This document shows, one piece after another, positions 46,425 to 57,720 of a DNA stretch of 64,000 nt (position 1 is the first letter of the stretch; each line of letters opens with the position of its first letter). The DNA is from Lepturacanthus savala. Its lineage: Eukaryota; Chordata; Actinopteri; Scombriformes; Trichiuridae. Location: positions 9,709,690 to 9,773,689 of the forward strand of contig CM060463.1 of assembly GCA_030544235.1 (NCBI GenBank), read 5' to 3'. Position numbers and translations under genes: made by a program. Under the pieces are notes generated by a model. It did no database searches. It saw only the letters and a program-made list of their open reading frames with translations, and was not told the origin of the DNA.

Positions 46425-46905
46425 ATTCTATAACAAGTACATAAGTATTAGCAGCAAAATGTACTTAAAGTAAAAGTGGGTTCCTCTGATATACATATGA
46501 CATAATTAGATTATTGATACTGAAGCACCAGAATTAAGCAGCATGTTGTAGCTATTTAAAGTGGAGTTATTTTCACATACTTTTTAAACGGTTAGTTAAA
46601 TTAGTACAGTGGTTCCTAACCTAGGGGTCGGGGCCCTCCAAAGAGTCAACAGATAAATCTGAGGGTTCATGAGATGATTTGTGTGAGAATAAAGAAGAAA
46701 AAAAAAAGTTCTGATAAACAAATCTGTTTTCACATTTTTGACCTTTCCTCTAATCACCACTGGTTTCTGTTCTACCAATAGGTTTATTGAATCTGTAAGG
46801 TAACTAAGGCTGTCAGATAAATGCAGTGGAGTAGAAAGATAGTACCTCAAAAGTGTACCCAAGTACAGTCCTTGAGCAAATGTAGTTACATTCCACGAAT
46901 GGCCA
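46425..46905 (-). repeat. GTACTTGGGTAC-type repeat, split by an hAT fragment
   Basis: The left part (46425-46600) carries AAAATGTACTTAAAGTAAAA. The right part (about 46790-46905) carries the reverse complement of the CTGTACTTGGGTAC...TTTGAGGTACT block seen at 34.25 kb. The DNA between them belongs to a different element, so the copy appears interrupted. Confidence 0.6.
46607..46785 (+). mobile_element. Partial hAT-type element nested in another repeat
   Basis: It starts with CAGTGGTTCCTAACCTAGGG, the classic hAT-Charlie-style terminus, followed by GATAAATCTGAGGGTTCATG. No inverted copy of the terminus is present downstream, so the right end is lost. Its right limit is approximate. Confidence 0.55.
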
Positions 46906-49900
46906 AGTACAGACTCCTGCAGTATCTGGGTTGGAAATATTATGGCATATCATTATCAGGAACATTACTTTATATGAATGTCATCATTCTGCTTTAAAAA
47001 AACAAACAAACACATTATTTCCATATTGTTAGGTCATTATTTCAAGTGTTCATCAGTTCACTCTGAATGAGTGGGGACCACTTTCTCAAGTCCTTACCTC
47101 CAAATATGTCCCTTTCTTTTCTCTATAGAGAGACATTTTGCAGCTCATACATACAACTGACTATCAAGTATAAACAAAAAGATGCATTTCCCAGTATTTT
47201 CCTCTTAAAACCAGAAAAAGGACATCTCAGGCAAAAACAAAAAAAAATTGATTGAGAATATACTATGCTGTGGTGATGGATGCGACATGCATTAAGAGGC
47301 TGCATAAACCTAATAGCTTTCCACTTCTTATACCAGAAGAGAACGTCAACAACCTTGTTAACATCTGGAGAGTGAGCGGCAACCAATCAGCGATCGCCTG
47401 TCTGGACAGAGTTCTGCAAACACTGCACTCCACAAAGACCTCAACAGTCTGCTCAAGGTTTTAGCTTCTTTTCTTATTCATCATGCACATAATATGAGCA
47501 GTCTTCTCCGTCTCTATTCTCCAACACCTTAAATAGCTTTTAATTGCTTTGAGCATATTTGAGCATATCTGATCATATAACAATGAATGCTAAACATTTG
47601 TTGGAAACAAGCGCAATAAGATTATATTTGCTTCGAGTTTGTATTCATATTCTGCATATCTCACAATATAATCTACACAATCTGTCTTGTATTTTATTTT
47701 TTAAAAAAAGTCTGTTTTGGTCACTTTATTATTATTTGACTCTCTTATAAGCTGAGCCTTATGCATGTATGAGTGCATCATCAAGATGGACGATGATATC
47801 TGGAGGGGGTGTGTGCAGAGATTCTGATTGGCGTCTTCGCCATGGACAATGAAATTTCACACAGTTCACTTTGAATAACTTTTAATCAATAAATCATAGC
47901 TCCTTAAATATTTTTTTTTTAGCCTAAAAGCTAACTGTTACATCGGTTTAATGCTGTCTTCGGTGTGATCGTAGGCCATGTAGCACATCTTCTATCCACC
48001 CTGGAACTTGTGTCTTTTTCAGGGGGGCTTTGTAAAAAAAAATCCATATGGGTAGATACAGTATTGACCACTTTATTGTCTTTATTGTTAATTATATCCA
48101 TTATGTCGGCTAATGGCCATCTTTATGTCCCATAATTCTTTGCGAGAATCTTTTGACCAATCGGATGCTGATCCAACCGGAAATAACTTCTTTTTTTTTT
48201 TTTAACCGACCCCCGATTAGTTATTTAAGAGACAGAAGGGGGCGTTGTATCACGATGCTGGCTCTCCAGCAGGAGGATCTCAGGATCAATATTTGTACAT
48301 AACCTTGTTATACCCAGTAAGTTGCTGCTTAACAAGCGAAAATATAAAAATAAATAAATACAGGCCATATTGGTCTATATTTATATTACATGTTACTGTC
48401 AATGTTTGGCTTTTTCAATATTGTTTTTACAGCTAACACTCGTCTCAATTTCTGTTCTAATAGAGGACATGATTTGTTAAAAATTCTGCATATATTTGTT
48501 TTGAAGTATTTGTTGTAAATTGCACATTGTGCAAGAGATACTTGACTGAGAAGGTCACAGACTGGGCCAGGATCAAAAGGTTGTTTTACAGTTGAGAACA
48601 TTTAATCCATACAGACATGCAGAGGGGGCCTATAGTAGTAGTAGTATAGTATATAGTGCCCTTTAGTTGATGCATTTTTTTTCATCTGTGTGTATTTAAA
48701 TTGATACAATCAACACATTACCGCTGTCAGAGGCTGTAACAGGCTCAAAAATAGATTGAAGATCCTGGTATCATACGAAACTAGAAAACCTAAAGCATTC
48801 ACTAGTACCAGGTAATGATGGCATCCAGATTCAGGCTCCATTATGGGAAATAGGAAAAGTCCCTTTTGAACTTGTGTCTTCATGGGTGATTCAGAATCCA
48901 TCTTTTCTCTTTTCTCATTATTTGCAGGACTATTGTTTCCTTCAATTCAGCAGGCACTTAAACATAAAACACATTTATTAATATATTATCATTTATATTA
49001 GTGAATATAAGACATTATTGCCCTCTAATGGGTTTTGAACTTCAACTGGCACTTTAAGGGCCTGGGCATTGTTATTACCCCTCACATTTTGACATCTTAA
49101 TAGAAGACAGCTTTATATTTGAGGGAAAAAAAACAGCTGACAATTATCAATACAAATCAATCGCTTCTCTTTTGCTAAAGCTAGAGTTCTGACTCAAAGC
49201 TACTTATTTTAACAGCTCGACTTTTGAATTGTGTGTATCTTTTATTATTTGTATATGTCCCCCTTCATTTTCACCAGTCGGAGGGGCAAAGACTAGTATG
49301 ATTTTGTACTATTTAAATATGGGTTGTTACAATTCAACGAGTTATGCTGTTGGATGGTGCTTTAAAATCTTGTTCCATGTGCCTCTTTTTAACTTTGAGC
49401 ATCTTCACCTTCTCTGCATGGCCCTGGTTCTGGAGTTGCTGTCACCCTCTGGTAAATACCCCTGGAGAAATAATCTCTTCTTGTCGAGTGTAAAGCAGAG
49501 TTAAAAGAAGCTATTATTGAGCTTTCTTCCATTTCCTCTTGGCTGTTGTATGATCTAATTATATTTCGAACAGCCCTTTTTATCCGGGGTGATGGTTTAC
49601 TGTGACTGTCAACTGGCAATCGTGCATGAAAACATACATAGACCCGATCAGACACAAATGATATCGGCTGCCAAGACATTAATGGTGTCAGTCGTTTGAC
49701 ACCGCCAGGTGTGATGTGTGGACTCACTGATATACTGGGTGAGCTCTAAGTTTTCCAGTAGGGCTTTGAATTCTAGGAACATAGCCAAGTTTATTAAGCT
49801 GAAACCATGACAACCCCACAGTTGAGACCGGAGGCGGAGTCGCAGTCCTGCATGTTTCTGTCCGCTTCCATTAGAGCAGTTACCCACTCAAAACTTCACC

Positions 49901-49985
49901 GAGACTGTGTCTGGCCCTTGAACATTTTATTGAATTATATCAAAAACAAAGAGAAGAGGAGATATTCATAGAAACCTAATACAAA
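46906..49985. other. Gene-free AT-rich DNA
   Basis: No gene is visible. Small features include direct repeats of GAGCATAT near 47551-47568, a T run near 48190 and a hairpin GGTGTCA/TGACACC near 49684-49702. 49500-49740 is repeat-free and could be regulatory. Confidence 0.5.
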
Positions 49986-49989
49986 ATTG

Positions 49990-51290
49990 GCACCACTGCA
50001 GCAAAAGTGCAGCAGGACTGGAGAGTGAAATGTGGACTCTTAAAGATCAGATCACTGTCATCCAAAGATGTATTAATAAACAATCTGATGTCAGAATATC
50101 ATATTGATCTATTCCATCTTACTGGAACCTGGCTGTGTCATGAGGGATGTGTTTGCCTGAAAGACTCCACTCATATTAATACTCTATATTGAGAGGTGGA
50201 GTTGCTTATCAGGCCTGAGCTGAGATTTATCCACACATCCTTTAAAAGCTATTTTTCTTAGTTATTCACACTGGAAAATATTACAGTCTTATATGTTACA
50301 GTGTACCACCCTACTGGCTCATACAGATTTTTTACCTGAAATTTCAGTGTTTCTCTCAAATCTAGTCCTTAGGAAAAATAAAATAATCATAGTAGGCAAT
50401 TTATTTATATGGATGTTAACAATGATAGCCTTGGCTCTTAGTTTCTCTCATTACTTGACTTAATCAGCTTCTCTCAGCGGGTAGGTAGACTCACTGTTTT
50501 AACCACACCCTCGACCCTGTTCTGATGTATAGCATTGAAGGTGAACATTTCATCAGAATATCAGACCGTTTCTTAATAACATTTGATTTTCTACTATGAT
50601 TTTCCTACTAACAACAACAACTAGGGCTTTCTTGATAGCATTTGCCCATCAGAACTAGATCATCTCGTTGAAAGTACTGCAAGCTCACTGTGAGCCACAC
50701 TCAGCACCATTGCCCCTCTTAAAAAGAGGATGATAAAGCAAAAGAGAGCAGCTCCCTGGTATAACTCCCTCTCTCACAGTCTTATAAGAGGTCCTAGAGT
50801 CTCTACAAGTAGATTTGAAGTAGGCAGAGCCTTCAACTATCAGGCTCCTCTCCTGTGGAACCATCTAAATCGTCCTAATCTTTCTAATCTTCCCCTCTCA
50901 GACCAGATGGCAGAAACCCTCTCTATATTTAAGAATAGGCTAAAAACTGTCCTTTTTGATGACACTTATAGTTAGGGTTGGCTGAGGCTTTCCCCACCCA
51001 CCTACTGCAGACTGCCTGATGCTAAAATGGCACAGAGGTCTCTTTCCATGGGAGGTCTTCATGTTGTCATAGCTTTAGGTGGCTTCTTCCTGAGGTATCT
51101 ACCATCTGCTTTTATTTCCTCATTAAAGGTTCTTTCAGTGAGTTTTTCTTTTTCTTTGAATCAGGGGTCGAAGGATAGGGGAAGTTTTATTCCTTTACAG
51201 ACTGAAAAGTCCCATGAGGCAGGACGACCCCTCTCGGAGCATAAAATCAAGGTGTCTAGATGTAATAAAATCATTTAGAATAAATGGAAT
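49990..51290 (+). pseudogene. Internally deleted LINE (L2/Maui-like)
   Basis: From 50007 the translation LLKIRSLSSKDVLINNLMSE ... IDLFHLTGTWL matches the N-terminal part of an APE-type LINE endonuclease. Broken frames to about 50600 continue it (VYHPTGSYRFFT, KIIIVGN, and the position of NHTLDLV replaced by PHPRPCSDV). Then APLKKRMIKQKRAAPWYN, normally the link into the reverse transcriptase, is followed at about 50766 directly by the C-terminal block (GPRVSTSRFEVGRAFNYQA, PLLWNHL, IFKNRLKTVLFDDTYS). The reverse transcriptase domain is missing. The endonuclease has Gly where LTETWL has its catalytic Glu (50124-50126), and stops abound. Dead element. Confidence 0.75.
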
Positions 51291-51779
51291 AGAATACTCT
51301 GTATACTTTTTTTCATAATGCTTCTCCCTTCCCTTATACAAACAAAAAGTCTATTAGAACTAGACATTATTAAAAAGGACAAGGGTGCAACAAGTGAGGT
51401 GGATTTGGAGGATAACATTTTATTGCACTTATCAGCCTTGATATAGAAGAGTGAGCTGATTGTTATAATGGGGTGCTGGATCGGGGTGCTGAACATTTAC
51501 AGCCTGGGCACCAGGACCCGGGATTCGGTCAGTACTGGAGGCGAAACCTTTAGATGCCTGTGAAAGACAAGAAAAAATTACCAATATGGGGTGACGGGAA
51601 CATAACTACACATACTCACTCACTCATTCAATTTGAATCAGGAATTGAATTAATTAGAAAAAAAATTATCTGTATTTCTTGAGTGCAGAGATTCTTCTAC
51701 TTTGTATTATTTACTGTTCTGTTGTTTCTAAATAGAGTTTTTATTTCCTTGCTGTTTAACAGTTTCTTTTTAATAAATC
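51291..51779. other. Unassigned stretch between two mobile elements
   Basis: No gene is visible. Some of it (51470-51560, TGGATCGGGGTGCTGAAC) might belong to the LINE 3' region or a further repeat. Confidence 0.4.
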
Positions 51780-52425
51780 TTATACACAAGGGGTTCTCAA
51801 CTGGTCTGGGACCCACATTCTCATCAATTTGCGACCGATTAATAAAGAATTCGAACCAAAGCAAATTCCTTTTCTTAAAAAAAGGCTTTGATAACTCAGT
51901 TTTTTTAACAGACTCATTTTACTGAGCAAAGAGCACATGAATTAAACTGAAACGAAGATGGAGACCAGCTACATGAGAAATTTGACCTATATGCATCTCT
52001 GCATTCAGAGCGATATGTCAAATATTGAATAAAAGACCTGCAAAATGGGGTATCTTCACAGCATTCAGGCCACATGAATAAGAAACTAAGGAGGACCATG
52101 ACAACAGCATGGGGGAAAAATGAATAAAATGATTAAAAATGCATACAGTAATTATGGCCATAAAATGAGACATTTAGGCCTACAGTTAACATTCAGAGCA
52201 AATAATAAAAATCTGAAGAGAATATTATGACCGCTTGGACAGCTGGGCATGTTTTTTTTTTTCTTGATGAGAGTTTCAGTTTCTGGGATGACAGTTGACA
52301 GATCTACTCTTAGATTATGTTCAGTGTCCAGTCTGTTCCTCCGCTTTGATTTGCAGCTGCAACAATGTGGAAAAGCCACATTTACAGATAGGTTGTGCTA
52401 TCAGTTGAGAACCACTGTTCTACAC
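51780..52425. mobile_element. hAT-Charlie-like non-autonomous element
   Basis: The element spans 51788-52417. The left end AAGGGGTTCTCAACTGGTC and the reverse complement of the right end, CAGTGGTTCTCAACTGATAG, are inverted copies sharing GGTTCTCAACTG. The octamers TTATACAC (51780-51787) and TTCTACAC (52418-52425) agree at 7 of 8, fitting the hAT duplication. The interior (630 bp) has no transposase and is AT-rich. Confidence 0.8.
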
Positions 52426-54714
52426 CACTGCACCACTTTTAAAGCTACTCTTCTTCTATCTCTGTTGCGTGTTCTTATACAAAAGTAGTTTCACACACAA
52501 CCTTATCAGAGCTGAAGAGCTGATAACTGTAGTGTTACACATGTTTTAGTGTTGAATTGGTTGTTTATGGCATGAATTTTCATATATGAATAGCATAAAA
52601 TTTGTGGGAAATACACTTCAAATTATTTAATGTCTATGTATGTATACCATGGTTAGATCTTTGAGAGCAATGCACCACGTACCAGTGATTGTAAACAGGC
52701 CCATAAATCAGCAAATGGAATAGACGTAGTAAAATGAAATATGTTGCTGACAACATATATGAGCCCAGTCAATTCAGATGAAGACCATCTCTTCTGAAGA
52801 CTGCAGAGCGCTCCCAGCACGACTTGTATGGAAAGACTGCAGATCTGTGTAATGGGGAACCCAGAGTTTTAAATCGAGTAATATGAGCAATATTAGTCTG
52901 GAAAGTAGCAAAGGACGGTTGTATTTTACTTGTCAGGTTGTAATCAACAGCAGTTTTACCATAATTTCTGTCATTCCATCCATTTTTGTTACAATTCAGT
53001 CATGAAATAAAAGCTTGTCAACAAATTGTTATCAAATTTTTATGGTTGTAAACTTTTGTTTACAACCATGTTGTAAACTTTTGTTGTAAACTTTTGTTTA
53101 CAACCATGAGTTGTAAAATGAATAGAAAATACAGTCAAGACATTGACAAGGTTAGAAATAATTATTTTTTTACTTCAAACTTAGTTTTCTAGCTTCTCTA
53201 ACCAGCTAAACTGTTTTCAGCTGTGCTAACATGATTGCATCAAGGGTTTTCCAAGCATCCATTAGCCTTCTGACGCAATGAGCAAACACATTGTACCATT
53301 AGAACGTTTAGATAGTTGCTGGAAATGGGCCTCTATGTAGATAGACAATGTGTCCAAAGACATTTGGAGATAGAATAGTAACTTACCACATAAGCAATGT
53401 CTATATTGTATTTATGATTAGTTTAAAATTATCTTCATTGAAAAAAACAGTGCTTTTCTTTAAAAAATGAACGGTAGTGTAGATATTTGAGGTCACAACA
53501 CTATAGAAATAACAGAAAGGCATTAAAAGAATATTATCCCCTTCAATGTAGAGGCAGCTTTTTCTTTACCAACCCCAGAATAACTCATAATAATCATATC
53601 ATCATTCTTAATATAATTGCACTGTGTTTTGTCCTGGTCACCAGCCCTGCGGCTCAGCCAGCCACATTCTGACTGCTTCTGTTCCTCCGACTTGTCCGCA
53701 GAGATGTTGCAACAGCGCCGTAGCCGGTTAACAATTCTTCCTCTGCCTGTAAATGATTTATGCCTTAAAGAGTGACGTGCCTCACTAATGGTCAAAAACG
53801 CTTCTGCTGTAACAAACCTTAATCCATCAACACAAATGCTGAGCTCGGCTGTTTACATACTGTAAATAAAGCGCTTGCCAACGTGGAGAGGGGGAGGAAA
53901 AAAAAAAAGCCTCTCTATCACTGATAATGATCCGCAGCCATTTAGAAGGGCAGGAAGCAGACAGGTTGCTCCGTGAGTAAGTGAATGAATATTCTTTAAG
54001 CGCTGGAGAGTAATTCACTAGCAGGACTGAGCTGCCCTCCTCGAAGACAAATGTGTGTGCATAATGCTGGCGAACATTAACGGGTGGGGTTTTGCGAGGA
54101 AGGGCCTACTCTTTATTTAATGTACTCCTTGCAGATGGATTGAACCTGCAAAGCCAAGGCGCAGCAGCACAATTAATATTTTGATTAGAATTCTGGGCAA
54201 GTGATACCCAGTGATGTATCACCGCCGTCAAGTGATGGCTCCAAACTCTGCGTCTCCAGACACATTGACATTAGTGACAAGCTAAATAATGACGCGCCGC
54301 TGAATTGGTGTTAATTTTGTCACTTATCTTTTAATTTACTCTTAGTCTTCTATTGTGTCGACGCCAAATGACACAAAAATAATCAGGTGATTATGTACGC
54401 GCCAGGAGTCCATAGTTATTGGAGGCAATTTTCCATTTGTACCACTGGAAGTCAGCTTTCCCTGATCAGGCTGGCGCCGAGACAAGTTACCAATAGCGGT
54501 TGCAAGCAGGATCGGTTTAATCTCTAAAACTGAACAAAGGTGCTTCCATGAAACAAAAGCATGGCTGCCTAGGTTTTATCCAATGTTGGTCACGTTTATT
54601 TATTTATTTTTTTTTAACTAGTAAGGACTTTTGGTCTGTCTGCATCGTTTATTGAATCCGATTTTCATTCCTAGTCAAACATTATTTTCGCTGCACTTTT
54701 TGCAGACAGGTTAG
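52426..54714. other. Gene-free stretch, enhancer-like 53870-54530
   Basis: No gene is visible. 53640-54530 is repeat-free and of mixed composition with TTAATTTTGTCACTTATC, TAATCAGGTGATTATG and GTTATTGGAGGCAATTTTCC. This is the best enhancer-like block in the right half of the window. A foldback tract at 53042 is listed separately. Confidence 0.4.
53042..53107. repeat. Tandem and inverted TTGTAAACTTTTG repeat
   Basis: TTGTAAACTTTTG occurs three times (53046, 53071, 53084), and GTTTACAACCATG closes the array twice. The first block is a perfect 12-bp palindrome (53042-53053 with 53058-53069) around TTTT. Confidence 0.95.
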
Positions 54715-55081
54715 CTCATAGCTTTGTCAGTCAGTCAGTCATTTTCTATACCTGCTTATTCCTCATTAGGGTCACATGGTCTGCTGGAGCCTATCCCAGC
54801 GCGTTACGGTGAGAGGCAGGGATACACCCCAGATGGTCGCCAGCCTATCGTGGGGCACACACACCATTCACTCACACACTCACACCTACGGGCAATTTAG
54901 ATTCTCCAATTAACCTCAGCATGTTTTTGGACTGTGGGAAGAAGCCGGAGTACCCACTGAGATCCCACGCAGACACGGGGAGAACATGCAAACTCCACAC
55001 AGAAAAGTCCCAGAACCAGGACCAAGGAGGTCTTGAACCTGCGACCTTCTTGCTGTGAGGCAACAGCCCTCTCATAGCTTT
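54715..55081 (-). mobile_element. tRNA-derived SINE copy 3 (head-truncated)
   Basis: CTCATAGCTTT (54715-54725 and 55071-55081, 11 of 11) flanks an element at 54726-55070. On the minus strand it starts within the tRNA-like head (GGCTGTTGCCTCACAG), keeps the B box (GGTTCAAGACC) and ends in CTGACTGACTGAC. It is about 345 bp and clearly the same family as the 35.0- and 45.7-kb copies. Confidence 0.95.
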
Positions 55082-57400
55082 TTAAGTACACGGGTATCGT
55101 TGCAGTTTGTACAGTTACTCAGACAGTCTGCTGTTGTCTTTGTGACGAAAAAATTACTGCACGGTTTCAGTCCTAGAGATAATACGATGCGGGCTAACAA
55201 AGTCCTCAACTGGTTGCTTATCAGTTGCTGGACACACCTGGTGTAGGTGAAGCTCGAGTGTTGGGTGAGCAGCTGTCACAGAAGCCTGTAATTGGAACCC
55301 ATTGCACCATTAGTCCTGCCCATTAGGCCTGTTATGAGCGCTGTCCGTCTCTGCTACACTTCTACAGCCACTGTCTCCATTTGACCCAGGGCACTCCCTT
55401 CTATACGGGGACGGGGCTGACACTTAATGACTTGTCACGTGCCCACCTGTGACTTTCTGCGCGGACGATCCAGCATGACACATTCCCCCCATGTCTGATC
55501 CGTAATGGTCTCCATCCATACGGGGAATAGGAATGCTCATCCAAGGCGGGAAGAAAAAAAAAATGAATGATTGTATTCTGCTCTTCCTGCGCAGTTGATA
55601 GCAAGCGGAAGCCCAGACGCCTGGAGAGAGGGAAGGTAATAGGAAGTGTGTGGTGGCGTGTGGTGGCACGATGGCAGGAGAGTGAGCTTCACGTGGAGAG
55701 ATAAAATCAACAGCCCGTCAGCCCAAACAGTTTGGTTTGTACGCGCAGATCCCACCGATTCCCTTAAACACTGTAGTCTGGCTTAAATGAAACGACAGAC
55801 TTGTCCCCCCCTTTGCCAGAATCAATCTCAACGACCTCAAATTTCAACAAAGATCCCCAATCCAGTTAATGCGGGGAGGTAATCCCAAGGCTGTCCTCCG
55901 TGTCGTCCAGCTCCTTCACTTCCCATCCCCGCTGATTGCATTCTCCCAGCCCAGTTCTGTCAAAACAAAATAATCTTAAGCATGACACCTGAAAATTGAA
56001 TCTAATTGCAGCTAAACCCTGTCTGCGGAGCCAACGGCGTATCGATTCTCTCCTCATTCAGGCTAGAGTACGGCGTGTACTGAATGTTTCCCTGCCAGGA
56101 AAAAAACAAATGGTGAATTAGCAGGGTGTGTACCAGGGCTCGCAGCTGTCTGGGCTCCTGCTGCATCACCGGAGCTACTGTGGCAACTCTGGGCTCGGCC
56201 GGGAGAAAAGGAAAGATCAGATCACCGTTGGCAGCCAGCATTGTAAAAGGCCGTTTTTTTTTTTTTTTTTTTTTTTACACAGGGTTCCAATACCTTGGGG
56301 AGAGAATGCTTTTGAAAAGTGAGAGTCGTGGTTGTGCTGCACAGTCCTCCATGAAACCTTTTATTCGTTCCTTCTTTCTACTTACTGTTTCTGTGAGTTA
56401 GGAATTGACATAATGTGACAAGCTGCTGTTCCCAGTTGGGTACAGTAGTGTTTTTTTTTTTTTTTTTTTTTTAACCCATGCATACTGGTTATTACACAAT
56501 CTTACTAACCTGGGTATAGCCATCCTTCATAGCACACAAATTCATTTTGTTCTGCAATTCAGTCTGGACACCAAGTACCCAATTTTTTTTTTCCCTCAGT
56601 GTGGGAGTCAATCACAGAATACGGGAGGGTGCAACAAGACGATGATGAAAGACAGAAGCAACTTTGTTGATAACTGTTTTACCTTTTGATGCAGCCTTAG
56701 AAAGCGTTTTAAGTAATTCAGACCCCAAGTTTATTTGGAAAAATGAGCAGCTTTTAGCACTAAATTATTTCATGGTTATCAGGTTTCAGGTACATCAATG
56801 GATATGTTTGATTGGCCATAAGCTACATACAGATGCGTGTGATAGACATTCATTAGCGCCCAATAGACGGCCCCAGACTGAATATCAATACATTGATATG
56901 AGGTCTGGTGATAGCCAGGCTACAATCTTATAGTAATTAAATGAAAAAAAAATCATTATGAGCGATCAAAGCTTTTTCTGCAAACCTGTCAAGTCAAAAT
57001 GTTGTGGTTGGATTTTTGGGAGCATCAACTTCTATTTCTGGAATAGTTTTTTGCCATCTTGCCAACACATTTAAGCCTGTAATCCATTAACATCAATACA
57101 AATATTTTAACACAATATTCAAGTACTTTTATAGACACAAATGGAAAGAAAACAACTTCTTTTATAGCCATGAGGAAGAAGGGTTAGATATTTTGCATGC
57201 TCACAATTCTAAAAAAAAACCTGCTTATGATTTCCTTATTAATGATGTCCCTGTAATGCAAATGTGTTCATTTTTTAAGCGAATAAAACATTCGTCCGAT
57301 CCATTCTCGCTGAATTTGAATAAGTGATTCTGGGAGCACGTGGCACACTTCACTTGAACTCACCCTTAATCTGATTATTAACTTCACTTAAGCATCTGAA
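55082..57400. other. Gene-free stretch
   Basis: No gene is visible. Long T runs occur at about 56254-56276 and 56450-56473. The short frames at 55401-55755 overlap on the same strand in different frames and are not recognised. Confidence 0.5.
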
Positions 57401-57720
57401 AGGTGCAGAGCTCTGAAGTTGTGACGGCGTGGCTGAAGTGCGGGATGCGGCCCGACAAAGCCTCTGCAGCTCATGGCGTGCCGCGGGGAGCGAGCTGCCA
57501 AATCCCGAGCTCGGGAGGAGAACTCGTTTTGATGGCGGGCATCAATATAGCGCCGGAGAGGGAAAGCAGGCACAGCGAGAGCACGCCCACGCTGGGCCCC
57601 CCCGAGACGTGCCGGAGACGCTTCTTCCCGGCGTCTGACCGGGTCCCGGCGGCGTGGCCGGCCATGATGCGTCCCGTTTGATGGCTCGGAATAGCTGTTG
57701 TCCTGTCTGTTCCGCTGAGG
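57401..57720. other. CpG-rich patch
   Basis: This is a sharp local rise in GC and CpG within AT-rich DNA. All-strand open frames (92 codons plus, 112 codons minus) follow from the lack of TA-rich stops and match nothing known. It could be a CpG-island-like regulatory element. Confidence 0.4.
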
